Positions 38,445 to 48,039 of a stretch of DNA of 55,384 bases are shown in pieces. Within the stretch, counting starts at the first letter, position 1, and every line of letters starts with the position of its first letter. Below the pieces are notes generated by a model. That model was not told the origin of the DNA. It ran no database searches and worked only from the letters and a program-made list of their open reading frames with translations. The position numbers were made by a program, and so were the translations under genes. The DNA comes from Chromatiales bacterium (GTDB lineage: Bacteria > Pseudomonadota > Gammaproteobacteria > Steroidobacterales > GCA-2729495): NCBI GenBank assembly GCA_002729495.1, contig PBYE01000015.1, forward strand, positions 1 through 55,384, written 5' to 3'.

Positions 38445-40181
38445 ATGGCAGAAGAGATTAAAGGGTTTGCCGAGCATTTTTCGGCGTTTAAACGACGTTG
38501 GAAACTGGCGTTGGCCGTCTTTGCCGGTATCTTTTTAGTAGGGGCCGCCGTTACGTTGTCCCTCCCTGATGTATATCGGTCGAGCGCTTTTATCCTTATT
38601 GAAGATTCGGAAATCCCTGAAGAAATCCTCCGTTCAACGGTAACGACGTATACAACTCTGCAGGTAACCAAGCTGAACGAGCGTATCCTGACCATCAATA
38701 ACCTGGTCAGGATTATTGAGAAGTTCAACCTGTACGAGAAAGACAGACTCACAACCCCCGCTGAATTGCTTGCGTTAAGGGTCAGAGAATCGATCAAGAT
38801 CGAAATTCAGAGTAGAGAGACGGTGACGCCGCAGGGCCTGCCCAGGCCGATTGCGGTCGGGTTCACGGTGGGTTTCGAGGACGAAGACCCGGAAACTACC
38901 CAGGCGGTAGCCAGCGAGATTGCGGATCTTTACCTGGGCGAAAACCTCAAGGTGCGCGCCGAGCAAACTACTGAAACCTCGAATTTCCTTAAGAGCGAAG
39001 TAAGCAGCCTTGAAAGTGAGATAGCCGTTCTGGAAACCGGACTGGCAGAGTTTAAGCTCGACAACTCGGAGACGCTTCCGTCGCTCAATTCCCTGAACCT
39101 GCAGATGATGAACCGTATCGACAGCGAGCTGTTGGAAACCGAGCGCAACCTGACAGCGCTGGAAAATACCCGGATTGGAATTCAGGCACAGCTGGTCTCG
39201 GTAGATCCGACATTACCGACCAGGCTGGCAGACGGCAGCATGATAATGGCTCCCGCGGATCAGTTGAAGGCGTTGCAGACGCAGTTATCGCTTTACCAGA
39301 GTCGCTACAGCGACAATCATCCCGACGTGGTTCGGACAAGGAGCGATATCAAGTCGATTAAGGAGCGCTTTGGGCTGGATATCAATCTTGCCGAGGTTGA
39401 AGAGGGGCTGCAGGTAGCCCGGTCCAATCTGGCTATCGCGGAAGAGCGCTATACCGAGAATCACCCCGACGTCATCAGGCTCAGACGTGAAGTTGCCGAC
39501 CTCGAGGCCCAGCTGGCGGAAGCCTCGCAGAAGCAGCTTGAAGGTCAGATAGAACCGGATAACCCCGCGTACATCAGTTTGACCGCTGCACTTGAGACAC
39601 TGGCGGCTGAAGAGCACGCCTTCCTGAATGAGCAGGCGGATTTGAACAAAAAACTACTCGAATATGAGTTGCGATTACAAAGAACGCCCCAGGTAGAAAA
39701 GGAGCTGGCCTCGATTCAGCGCACTCTCGCTTCGACCACTAACAGGTACTGGGTAATGCGGGACAAGCAGTTCACGGCGGAAATTGGTGAAACGCTGGAA
39801 ACCAACGCCAAGGGTGAGCAGCTGGTACTTATCGAACCGGCGCGCGTGCCGCTATTACCTTTCAAGCCGGATCGCGGCGCAATTCTCGCCCTGGCCTTCC
39901 TGTTCGCGTTGGTCTGCGGTCTTGGTATCACCCAGCTTGCGGACGCACTTGATCATTCCATTCGTGGCGCGGCTGCTATTACTAATGTGCAGGGTGTACC
40001 GCCACTGGTTGAAATACCTTACATTTTCAATGAGGTAGAAATTGCCCGGGCACGGAAGATACGCAAGATAGGCCTGATGGCAATGCCGGCAGTCGCCATT
40101 GTTTTGGCGATTATTATCCATTTCGTTGTGGTGCCTTTAGACGTGCTGTGGTTCACGGCTTTGCAGCGGCTGGGACTCTAG
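38445..40181 (+). CDS. Polysaccharide chain-length determinant (Wzz/GumC-like)
   Basis: A 578-aa inner-membrane co-polymerase that sets exopolysaccharide chain length. The Wzz domain lies in the first 130 residues with a membrane segment near 20-42 (LALAVFAGIFLVGAAVTLSL) and the strand DVYRSSAFILIEDSEIPEE. A long periplasmic coiled coil follows (about 180-430, many L/E/A heptads), then the GNVR-like region VEKELASIQRTLASTTNRY and two C-terminal membrane segments. The cytoplasmic kinase is a separate gene just downstream (31 bases), the split arrangement. Ribosome-binding site weak. Confidence 0.9.
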   Translation: MAEEIKGFAEHFSAFKRRWKLALAVFAGIFLVGAAVTLSLPDVYRSSAFILIEDSEIPEEILRSTVTTYTTLQVTKLNERILTINNLVRIIEKFNLYEKDRLTTPAELLALRVRESIKIEIQSRETVTPQGLPRPIAVGFTVGFEDEDPETTQAVASEIADLYLGENLKVRAEQTTETSNFLKSEVSSLESEIAVLETGLAEFKLDNSETLPSLNSLNLQMMNRIDSELLETERNLTALENTRIGIQAQLVSVDPTLPTRLADGSMIMAPADQLKALQTQLSLYQSRYSDNHPDVVRTRSDIKSIKERFGLDINLAEVEEGLQVARSNLAIAEERYTENHPDVIRLRREVADLEAQLAEASQKQLEGQIEPDNPAYISLTAALETLAAEEHAFLNEQADLNKKLLEYELRLQRTPQVEKELASIQRTLASTTNRYWVMRDKQFTAEIGETLETNAKGEQLVLIEPARVPLLPFKPDRGAILALAFLFALVCGLGITQLADALDHSIRGAAAITNVQGVPPLVEIPYIFNEVEIARARKIRKIGLMAMPAVAIVLAIIIHFVVVPLDVLWFTALQRLGL

Positions 40182-40212
40182 TGTCCCGGTCGGATAAGGA
40201 CGAGATTCTTTC

Positions 40213-41034
40213 ATGGAACGAATAAGACAAGCCGTAGAGCAAGCCTCGCGTGATCGCAAGACCAAGGCTAAGGACCGGCCGGAAGCGCCTGCGCGTCCCT
40301 CGTCGAAAGAAACGCCGGTTTCGGCTCCTACTCACGAGATTCAGTATACGCAGACGCGTTGTGTCGACGTAAGTCCGTCACTTCGTGAAGACAGGAAGCT
40401 TGTTGCCGCGATGCCCGGCAATCCCTTGCAGGATACCTATCGAATGTTGCGCACACGCGTTTTTCAGGAGCTCGCGGCGAACGACTGGAACACCATTGCG
40501 GTAACCAGTCCTGCGACCGGGAGCGGCAAGACCCTGACAGCGATAAACCTTGCGATAACTATAGCCATGGACGTTTCGCATACGACTGTGCTTATCGATG
40601 CGGACCTGCGGTATCCGGCCATCCACGAATATTTTGGTTACACGCCGGAACTAGGGCTTAATGATTACCTGGACAGGGATATTCCGTTGAGCTCAATTCT
40701 GTTCCATCCGGATATAGACAGATTGACGGTGTTACCGGGCCGGGCGGCTATCAGCGAATCCGCCGAAGCGCTTAGATCCCCAAAAATGGTAGCAATGATT
40801 CAGGAGCTCAAAAATCGCTATAGCGATCGCATCGTAATTCTTGATGTTCCTCCGGTATTAACCATTGACGACGCACTTGCACTTGCCCCGAACGTTGATT
40901 GCATGCTCATAGTGATGGAATACGGATCGACAAGTAAGGAAGAATTGCGTGAGGCGATCGAATTGCTTGAAGGTATTCCGATTATCGGTACTGTGTTGAA
41001 CAAAAGTGAGAAAAAGGTAGGATCGGTCTACTGA
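40213..41034 (+). CDS. Tyrosine autokinase of the exopolysaccharide system (CpsD/Wzc-cytoplasmic type)
   Basis: A 273-aa BY-kinase. Walker A is SPATGSGKTLTA (near residues 98-109), Walker A' is VLIDADLRYP and Walker B is RIVILDVPPVL. A basic N-terminal segment leads into the kinase, and the C-terminus ends SEKKVGSVY with only one Tyr, so the multi-Tyr cluster usual in Wzc is missing. It should pair with the chain-length determinant upstream and phosphorylate it or itself to control polymerisation. Confidence 0.88.
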   Translation: MERIRQAVEQASRDRKTKAKDRPEAPARPSSKETPVSAPTHEIQYTQTRCVDVSPSLREDRKLVAAMPGNPLQDTYRMLRTRVFQELAANDWNTIAVTSPATGSGKTLTAINLAITIAMDVSHTTVLIDADLRYPAIHEYFGYTPELGLNDYLDRDIPLSSILFHPDIDRLTVLPGRAAISESAEALRSPKMVAMIQELKNRYSDRIVILDVPPVLTIDDALALAPNVDCMLIVMEYGSTSKEELREAIELLEGIPIIGTVLNKSEKKVGSVY

Positions 41035-41070
41035 CCCTTCAGGTATTCCAGGGCTTTGCCGAGTATTTAT

Positions 41071-41928
41071 ATGTACGAGCAATTCTATGGATTACGCGAA
41101 GCACCCTTCGCGCTGTTACCAGACCCTTCCTTTCTGTATCTTTCCAAAGATCATGGGATGGCGCTGACCCTGCTCAGGTACAGCATACTCAACAAACAGG
41201 GTTTTACCGTTATTACAGGCGAGGTCGGCTCGGGCAAGACGACACTTATTAATCGAATCATGGAAGAGCTGGATGATGACATTACTGTCGGTCTCATCAA
41301 CTTCACACATAATTCTTTTGGTGAGTTATCTGAGTGGGTGTTGATGGCCTATGGACTGGAGTACAGGGACAAGACCAAGGTTGAGATTTACGATGATTTC
41401 GTAAAGTTTCTGATAGAGGAATATCGCAAAGGTCAGCACGTAGTTCTAATTATTGATGAAGCACAGAATATGGGTCCGCGTACTCTGGAAGAAGTTCGCA
41501 TGTTGTCGAACGTCAATGCCCAGAAAGATTATTTACTGCACCTGATAATTGTTGGCCAACCTGAGTTAAGGGCAACTTTACAGCGACCCGAGTTACGTCA
41601 GCTAACTCAGCGTGTTTCGGTTTTCTACCATCTCGGCCAGTTATCGCTGGTAGAAGCAAGAGCTTACGTGGAGCACAGGCTTTACTGCGTGGGTGGCGAT
41701 AAAAACCTGTTTTCCTCCGAGGCTATCGAAAAGATATGGCAGGAAGCCCACGGAGTGCCACGGGTGATTAATACCTTGTGCGACCTGGCTCTTGTGTACG
41801 GTTTTTCCGCCAGTAAAGAATTCATTGACGGTGCCGTGGCGGATGAAGTACTTGTAGATCGTAGTCGAATGGGCCTGCAGGTTGCACCAGAACCGTTAAT
41901 ACCCGACCAGCCGCCCAGGTCCGATTAG
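41071..41928 (+). CDS. ExeA/GspA-like AAA ATPase, exosortase-locus associated
   Basis: A 285-aa ATPase with the ExeA/GspA family start MYEQFYGLREAPFALLPDPS, Walker A GEVGSGKTTL, Walker B VVLIIDEAQNMG and a sensor/arginine region QLTQRVSVFYHLG. Family members are found in exosortase (XrtA) exopolysaccharide loci, where their role is not known. I chose the ATG at 41071 because the family starts MYEQFYG; a TTG lies five codons upstream. There is no C-terminal peptidoglycan-binding domain, unlike full ExeA. Confidence 0.88.
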   Translation: MYEQFYGLREAPFALLPDPSFLYLSKDHGMALTLLRYSILNKQGFTVITGEVGSGKTTLINRIMEELDDDITVGLINFTHNSFGELSEWVLMAYGLEYRDKTKVEIYDDFVKFLIEEYRKGQHVVLIIDEAQNMGPRTLEEVRMLSNVNAQKDYLLHLIIVGQPELRATLQRPELRQLTQRVSVFYHLGQLSLVEARAYVEHRLYCVGGDKNLFSSEAIEKIWQEAHGVPRVINTLCDLALVYGFSASKEFIDGAVADEVLVDRSRMGLQVAPEPLIPDQPPRSD

Positions 41929-42063
41929 GGCCATGCACAGCGGCCGGCAAATCACCGCATGGAAACCGCTCGTGGCAGTTTGCCGCATCGCCACCATGCG
42001 CACCATTGCGGTAGACTGTTGCTCAGGTAGCGCAGCAATGGAATGCTCTCAGGCTGATCTTTA

Positions 42064-43659
42064 ATGGCTATACTCCTTCCGAAAAAGAAGCTTGGTCTGC
42101 AACCTGTCCACGTGCGCGGTAGCGAGACCATAGACTTCGAGCAGCCCAATCCGGGCGACGTGTTCATGCTGGCGGCTTTCTGCTGGGCCTGCATTTGCTT
42201 CTTCATGGTCACTTTCGGGCAACAGCTTGCAAGGCGAGCTGCCAGACTTTCTGCAAGCAGCGATATTCGCGAGCTGTTACTAACCGAACAAACGGCAATC
42301 GCTGGCCTTATGCTTGTCGGCATAATTGGCCTGGCGGCATCTTTTTGGTTTTTTAACCGGTATAAAAACCTGTCCATCGGCATGTTCATTGCGGCATTGA
42401 CTTGTGCAAGTGCAGGGTATCCACTGGTGCATGACGTAGCCTTCGCCGTTAAGTACGCCATGATCACTTATCTTGGCGCCTATGGCGCAATCTTTTTTGC
42501 AAAAAACATCTGGCAGCTTTTAGGAGCAAAATTCTATCGGATATACGTGTGTTACGTTGGCTGGATTGCACTGGTATCAGTCCTGAACCAGGGTAAGATT
42601 GGCGATCTCTGGTACACGGCAACCGAATTCACCTTCATGATTGGCATTGGCATAGCATGGTTGATGCATGTAGATAATCGCGATGCGCTGCTGCGTTTCA
42701 ATAAAATAGTTTGTTTCGTTGCAATACCGATCACCTTTCTGAATATGCTAAGTCCGTTGCTGGTTGACGAATACATGATGGGCGGCCGGTTCGTGTCACT
42801 GTACAACCGGGCAACCGGGTTTTCGACTATTTATTCGATTTTTGTTATCAGTCTTTTCTGGCTGAGTATGTATGAATCAAAAGTGAACCTGCGACAGTTC
42901 TATATCGTATTGGCGCTCATTGCTTTCGGTATGATTCTGCTATCGGGCACACGTAATGCAACAGTTGCAACCGTTGCGGGGCTCGGCGCCTTGTGGTGGG
43001 TATTTCGTTCGAGGATTTTCATTTATATCGGATTTGTAGGAATAGTCGGATTGCTTGTGCAGACCATTATCGGTGCCGAGAACGTGGAAATGCTTACCGA
43101 ACGGCTACAGAGTACCGAGAATGACCGCCTTGGTGCCTGGGAGTTGTATGCCGGGCTGTTATTGAAAAGTCCGGTTACAGGCTATGGTTATGAAGGGCTG
43201 AGTGTGGCAGTTTATGGCGAAACGATTGCCGACCTGGTTGCTAATTACTCGGGACGCCGACTGAAGATCCCCGGTGTACACAATAATTACCTGGGCTTTG
43301 CTGTCCGGTGGGGCATGGTGGGCCTGGCATTGCAACTAACCATCTACTATTTGGCATTCCGCCAGGCCTGGAAGGTGATATTCAGCACCAGGGTTTCAAA
43401 TGAGGATAAACGTATTTACATACTCCCGGTCACCTGGCTGATGCTCGTTGCCCTGGAGGCTATATTTGAAGACACCATGAGTTCGACAGGACGTGGGACC
43501 GTACACGGCGTAGTGTATGCCGTAGCCCCGATAATACTGTACATATACGGAGCCAAGCTGTTGGATAAGGCGAATGAAAAATTTGGTGCGAATACCGATC
43601 AAACCGTTTCGATCAGGCGTGCTGGTGGCAATCAAGAAGTTGCTAAAAAAGGTGTGTAG
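42064..43659 (+). CDS. O-antigen ligase/polymerase-like membrane protein
   Basis: A 531-aa polytopic inner-membrane protein with about twelve hydrophobic segments. The Wzy/WaaL signature lies in the second half: LLSGTRNATVATV in a membrane segment, a periplasmic loop (about residues 330-405) with YEGLSVAVYG, then VHNNYLGFAVRWGMVGLAL. Such proteins join or ligate sugar repeat units in the periplasm. It is longer than many family members, with an extended N-terminal membrane portion. It shares its stop codon with the start of the next gene (TAGTG). Confidence 0.85.
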   Translation: MAILLPKKKLGLQPVHVRGSETIDFEQPNPGDVFMLAAFCWACICFFMVTFGQQLARRAARLSASSDIRELLLTEQTAIAGLMLVGIIGLAASFWFFNRYKNLSIGMFIAALTCASAGYPLVHDVAFAVKYAMITYLGAYGAIFFAKNIWQLLGAKFYRIYVCYVGWIALVSVLNQGKIGDLWYTATEFTFMIGIGIAWLMHVDNRDALLRFNKIVCFVAIPITFLNMLSPLLVDEYMMGGRFVSLYNRATGFSTIYSIFVISLFWLSMYESKVNLRQFYIVLALIAFGMILLSGTRNATVATVAGLGALWWVFRSRIFIYIGFVGIVGLLVQTIIGAENVEMLTERLQSTENDRLGAWELYAGLLLKSPVTGYGYEGLSVAVYGETIADLVANYSGRRLKIPGVHNNYLGFAVRWGMVGLALQLTIYYLAFRQAWKVIFSTRVSNEDKRIYILPVTWLMLVALEAIFEDTMSSTGRGTVHGVVYAVAPIILYIYGAKLLDKANEKFGANTDQTVSIRRAGGNQEVAKKGV

Positions 43660-44627
43660 TGCTTTCCGTAGTAGTTATCGGGCGAAATGAGTCGCTGAAT
43701 ATTCCGCGATTGGCGGAGTCTATTCGGGCGCTTGCGAGTACCTGTGATTTTCCTGTTGAGTCGATCTATGTCGACTCGGCATCAACTGATAACAGCGTTG
43801 CACTGGCACGCGATGGGTTCGACAAGGTCCTGGTGCTGGGGGAGTCTAAACACCTTTGCGCGAGCGCCGGACGGTTCACCGGGACACTGGAAGCCAGGTA
43901 TCCGTGGATATTTTACCTTGATGCCGATATGGAGATATGTACTGAATTTTTTCCTATCGTTTCGCAGCTGCAGGATCTGGAACCGTATTTTGTTGGAATT
44001 ATCGGGCTGTACATACATAAACTGGATAACGGCGCTTCAACTGTTCAGTCCTTCGCCCGGTTAGTGAACCGGGGGGTGGGGGCAACCCAGTTCGGCGGCG
44101 CGGTTATTTTGAGGCGTGACGCTGTAGTCGGGGCCGGAAACTGGGATCCATCCATTTACGGTAAGGAAGAAATGGAACTGTATGTGCGGCTGGGCGAAGG
44201 CAAGCCGGTTGTTAAATTCGTTAGCCTTCCCATGATTTATCACTATCCCGAGTACTTCTCGCGCGTCGAGCTTGTCTTGCGCCTGCTATATCCTTCGGCC
44301 GGCCTGGGAAAGGTTTTCTGGGGCTATGGGCAAAGCCTGAGGGCCCTGGCGATTAAGGGTAATATTTTTTCCCTGATGCGGCTGGACTACGAGCCTTACC
44401 TGTTCTGGCTGGGCATGATTCTGGTAATCATTACTGGTTTCCTGGTTTCGTGGAAATGGGCGGCGGTGCTTGCTGCATGTGGCGTAGCAGGATTTAGTCT
44501 ATGGTTGCGACCCGGGTCTCTAATCCGGTATGTGACATTGCCATTGTCGATGGTGTCGGGCTGGTTTAAATATTTCCCCTGGTTTCGGCCGGAGATCGAG
44601 AAATGGACCGGTAAGTATTTGGCTTAG
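43659..44627 (+). CDS. Family 2 glycosyltransferase with C-terminal membrane segments
   Basis: A 322-aa GT2 enzyme: LSVVVIGRNESLNIPRLAES, then VDSASTDNS and the DxD FYLDADMEI. Two or three hydrophobic segments near 250-300 would hold it to the inner membrane. It should add a sugar to a lipid-linked repeat unit on the cytoplasmic side. The start is GTG at 43659, overlapping the ligase stop, so translation is coupled. Sugar and linkage cannot be told. Confidence 0.9.
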   Translation: MLSVVVIGRNESLNIPRLAESIRALASTCDFPVESIYVDSASTDNSVALARDGFDKVLVLGESKHLCASAGRFTGTLEARYPWIFYLDADMEICTEFFPIVSQLQDLEPYFVGIIGLYIHKLDNGASTVQSFARLVNRGVGATQFGGAVILRRDAVVGAGNWDPSIYGKEEMELYVRLGEGKPVVKFVSLPMIYHYPEYFSRVELVLRLLYPSAGLGKVFWGYGQSLRALAIKGNIFSLMRLDYEPYLFWLGMILVIITGFLVSWKWAAVLAACGVAGFSLWLRPGSLIRYVTLPLSMVSGWFKYFPWFRPEIEKWTGKYLA

Positions 44628-44658
44628 CCGCCTATCCCCGGGTACTTTGCCGCAATCT

Positions 44659-45813
44659 ATGGACGTTCTTGTAAACGCGACTACCCTTGTTAAGGGAGGA
44701 GGTATACAGGTAGCGGCGTCCTTTATCGCGGAAGCGGAGGCTGTGCCGTCAGATATAAACTGGCACTACGCTTTATCGACAGAAGTGGCGGAGGAGCTGG
44801 CTTCCCTCAACATCAAAACGCCCGGTGCAACCATCTTTGACAATTCTCCGTCGCGGGACAAATCTCAGCGCAAGCGCCTGGAGACGTTGGAAAGGACACT
44901 TGGTCCCGATGTGGTCTATACGGTATTTGGCCCCGCTTACGCACGGTTTACTGCGCCCCACCTGTGCGGGGTCGCGGTCGGATGGGTTACTCATTCCACG
45001 CGGCTCGCGTTTTCAATTCTCCCCGGCTGGTTAAGCCGCTTACAAACTTTCCTCAAGTGCATATACAAGGGGCTCTGGTTGCGTATTGCAGATCACTGGA
45101 TTGTCGAAGCTGATGCGGCCAGGCAGGGATTGAACAGGCGGCTGCGGATACCGCTGTCAAGGGTGACAGTCGTTCCCAATTCTTGTGCAGCGGTTTTCAA
45201 CAACACAGGTCTGGATCCGGTTAGTCGTCCACAACTTTCTGACACGCTGCGACTGTTATATGTATCCGCTTATTACCCACATAAACATATAGAATTTATT
45301 CCAGAGGTGGCGGCCGCACTTACCGATATCGAACCTGGGAAGAGTTTTGAATTTATTCTTACTTTGCCGGACGATGATGAGAATACGGCACGGATTATGC
45401 AGAATGCAGTTGATCTGGGCGTAGGCAAACGGTTAAAGAATGCCGGTCGCGTCTCGCTTAACGGCGTCATCGGGCTTTATCGTGACGCGCATATTTGTTT
45501 CATGCCGTCATTGCTCGAAACATTTAGCGCGACCTATCCGGAAGCCATGGCTCTGGGCCGCCCGATTGTAACGACGGACCTGGATTTTGCTCATGCTGTT
45601 TGTGGTGATGCTGCCGAGTATTATTCGCCACTTGATGCGAGGGATGCAGCCCGTGCGATTCTGCGGCTTGCAGCCAGCGACCGGCTTTGGGATGCCAGGC
45701 AGAAGGCAGGTGCCCGTGTCCTGGCAGGTCTGCCGACAGCACGGCAGAAATATGAGCTCTACGTGGAGGCGATCCGCGCCGCTGCCGGGCCTCCGGCGGC
45801 ACGTGTTGGCTGA
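44659..45813 (+). CDS. Family 4 (GT1-superfamily) glycosyltransferase
   Basis: A 384-aa glycosyltransferase with the GT-B fold. The N-terminus MDVLVNATTLVKGGGIQVAA shows the glycine-rich acceptor-domain loop; the C-terminal donor domain has LRLLYVSAYYPHKHIEFIPE, CFMPSLLETFSATYPEAMA with the E(x7)E motif, and TTDLDFAHAVCGDAAEYY. I chose the ATG at 44659; a TTG four codons upstream is an alternative. It is part of the exopolysaccharide operon, 31 bases after the GT2 gene. Donor sugar unknown. Confidence 0.88.
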   Translation: MDVLVNATTLVKGGGIQVAASFIAEAEAVPSDINWHYALSTEVAEELASLNIKTPGATIFDNSPSRDKSQRKRLETLERTLGPDVVYTVFGPAYARFTAPHLCGVAVGWVTHSTRLAFSILPGWLSRLQTFLKCIYKGLWLRIADHWIVEADAARQGLNRRLRIPLSRVTVVPNSCAAVFNNTGLDPVSRPQLSDTLRLLYVSAYYPHKHIEFIPEVAAALTDIEPGKSFEFILTLPDDDENTARIMQNAVDLGVGKRLKNAGRVSLNGVIGLYRDAHICFMPSLLETFSATYPEAMALGRPIVTTDLDFAHAVCGDAAEYYSPLDARDAARAILRLAASDRLWDARQKAGARVLAGLPTARQKYELYVEAIRAAAGPPAARVG

Positions 45814-45897
45814 AATGTGACGGAAAGTCGGCCAAACTGAGGGCTAAATCTATATAGTCGCCGTAGCCTGAATACGGTGGAAATGGAATAGGGACGC

Positions 45898-48039
45898 ATG
45901 AAGCAAATCCTTCAGGACTTGAAAGATGGGGGCACTCACGTTGTTGATGTGCCTGCGCCTGCTGTTCGGCCGGGCCATGTGCTGGTGCGCTCGGCAGTTT
46001 CGCTGATCTCTGCGGGAACCGAAAGGATGCTGGTTGAATTTGGCCGGTCGAACATGCTGGACAAGGCGCGGCAGCAACCAGACAAGGTTCGAATGGTCCT
46101 GGACAAAGTTAAGACCGATGGGTTCGTGCCGACGATACAGGCTGTTCAGTCAAAACTGGATCAGCCACTGCCGTTGGGTTACAGCAACGTTGGAGTCATC
46201 CTGGAGGTCGGAGCCGGGATTACCGATCTTGCGGTGGGTGATCTGGTTGTATCTAACGGCCACCACGCAGAGATCGTCTGCGTACCGCGTAATTTGTGTG
46301 CAAAAGTGCCCCCCGGAGTCAGTGAGGAATCTGCAGCATTCACGGTTCTGGCCGCGATCGCTTTGCAGGGAATTCGTCTTATTACTCCCTCGCTTGGTGA
46401 AAATATCGTTGTAACAGGGTTGGGGCTAATTGGCCTGGTAGCTGTCCAGTTGCTGCGGGCTAACGGCTGCAACGTGATGGGTATCGATACTGACCCCGGT
46501 CGCGTTGCGACGGCCAAAACACTTGGCGCCTGGACCGTAGATTTGTCGGCGGGCGAGGATCCGCTGGAACGCGCCGCCGCATTTTCCAACGGCAGGGGTG
46601 TGGATGCTGTTTTGCTAACTGCGTCGACCAAGAGCGATGAGCCGGTGCACCAGGCTGCTGAAATGTGCCGCAAGCGCGGCCGCATAGTACTGGTTGGCGT
46701 CACAGGGCTGAAACTTTCCCGTGCCGATTTCTACGAAAAAGAAATAAGTTTCCAGGTTTCGTGTTCATATGGGCCCGGCCGATACGACCCGGCGTATGAG
46801 GAGCAGGGGCAGGATTACCCCTATGGCCTCGTACGCTGGACCGAGCAGCGCAACTTTGAGGCTGTGCTCGATCTGATGGCGGCCGGTTCGCTAGGCGTGG
46901 ACAACCTGATTTCGCATCGCTTTGCAATCGATGACGCCGGGCAGGCATACGATTTGCTGACCAACGAGTCGCCACTGGGCATAGTGTTGCAGTATCCGGC
47001 GGCGGACCCCACGCGTCAGCTCGATAGCCGTGACCGGGTCGTTGTACTGGGCGATGGCAAGGGCCACAAGGCAACTAAATGCGTCATTGGGATGATCGGT
47101 TCGGGAAACTACGCGAGCGGAACCCTGATTCCGGCTTTTCGGGATGCCGGGGCCAACCTCGGGGTTCTCGCGAGTGCCGCCGGCGTGAGCAGCGTTCATT
47201 CGGGTAAAAAGTTTGGTTTTGAAAGCGCAACAACCGACGCCGACGCAGTCCCGGCTAATGAGTCTGTTGATACGGTGGTGGTAGCCACGCGCCACGATAC
47301 CCATGCCCGATATGCCATACCTGCGTTGAATGCGGGCAAGCATGTATTTGTTGAAAAGCCGCTGGCTATCAATCGCGAGGAACTTGACCAGATTGAGGCG
47401 GCTTATGCGGCGGCTGGCGGGGGCCCGATACTGATGGTGGGCTTTAACCGGCGTTTTTCGCCGTTAACGGAAAAGCTCAAAGAGTTGCTCGATGCGAAGT
47501 CGGAGCCCAAGTCTTTCATCATGGCTGTCAATGCGGGAGCCGTGCCGGACGACCACTGGGTGCAGGATCCGATACAGGGCGGAGGCAGAATTATTGGTGA
47601 AGCCTGTCACTTTATTGATCTGCTGAGGTTCCTTGCCGCAAGTCCCATCGTTAAGGTCAGCAGCATGAAAATGGGTGTTGCCCCCGGGGTTACCATCAGG
47701 GACGACAAGGCAAGCATCAATCTTGCATTTGCCGACGGGTCTTTTGGAACAGTACATTATCTGGCTAACGGCCACCGTTCTTTCCCGAAGGAACGGCTGG
47801 AAGTATTTTGCGGCGGCGCCGTACTCCAGCTCGATAACTTCCGCAGCCTGGAAGGCTTTGGCTGGTCTGGCTTTTCCGGGATGAAGCTGCGTCGCCAGGA
47901 TAAGGGAAACGCAGCCTGTGCCGCGGCATTTATAAAGGCTGTTAAAGAAGGTCTCGCGGCACCAATCCCGGCGGAAGAAATTTTCGAAGTCAGTCGCGCC
48001 ACATTTGATGCGGTCGACGGGTTTTCGGTTTTCAGGTGA
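45898..48039 (+). CDS. Two-domain oxidoreductase (MDR plus Gfo/Idh/MocA)
   Basis: A 713-aa protein joining two oxidoreductase folds. Residues about 1-370 are a medium-chain zinc-dehydrogenase-like domain (GTERMLVEFGRSN, LGENIVVTGLGLIGLVAVQLL, GRIVLVGVTGLK). Residues about 385-713 are a Gfo/Idh/MocA domain (VIGMIGSGNYASGTLIPAF, then the EKPLAINREELD block and the catalytic-region motif GGRIIGEACHFIDLLRF). This fused arrangement is known from capsule and exopolysaccharide clusters and probably makes or modifies a sugar precursor. It shares GTGA with the next gene start. The exact reaction is not known. Confidence 0.9.
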   Translation: MKQILQDLKDGGTHVVDVPAPAVRPGHVLVRSAVSLISAGTERMLVEFGRSNMLDKARQQPDKVRMVLDKVKTDGFVPTIQAVQSKLDQPLPLGYSNVGVILEVGAGITDLAVGDLVVSNGHHAEIVCVPRNLCAKVPPGVSEESAAFTVLAAIALQGIRLITPSLGENIVVTGLGLIGLVAVQLLRANGCNVMGIDTDPGRVATAKTLGAWTVDLSAGEDPLERAAAFSNGRGVDAVLLTASTKSDEPVHQAAEMCRKRGRIVLVGVTGLKLSRADFYEKEISFQVSCSYGPGRYDPAYEEQGQDYPYGLVRWTEQRNFEAVLDLMAAGSLGVDNLISHRFAIDDAGQAYDLLTNESPLGIVLQYPAADPTRQLDSRDRVVVLGDGKGHKATKCVIGMIGSGNYASGTLIPAFRDAGANLGVLASAAGVSSVHSGKKFGFESATTDADAVPANESVDTVVVATRHDTHARYAIPALNAGKHVFVEKPLAINREELDQIEAAYAAAGGGPILMVGFNRRFSPLTEKLKELLDAKSEPKSFIMAVNAGAVPDDHWVQDPIQGGGRIIGEACHFIDLLRFLAASPIVKVSSMKMGVAPGVTIRDDKASINLAFADGSFGTVHYLANGHRSFPKERLEVFCGGAVLQLDNFRSLEGFGWSGFSGMKLRRQDKGNAACAAAFIKAVKEGLAAPIPAEEIFEVSRATFDAVDGFSVFR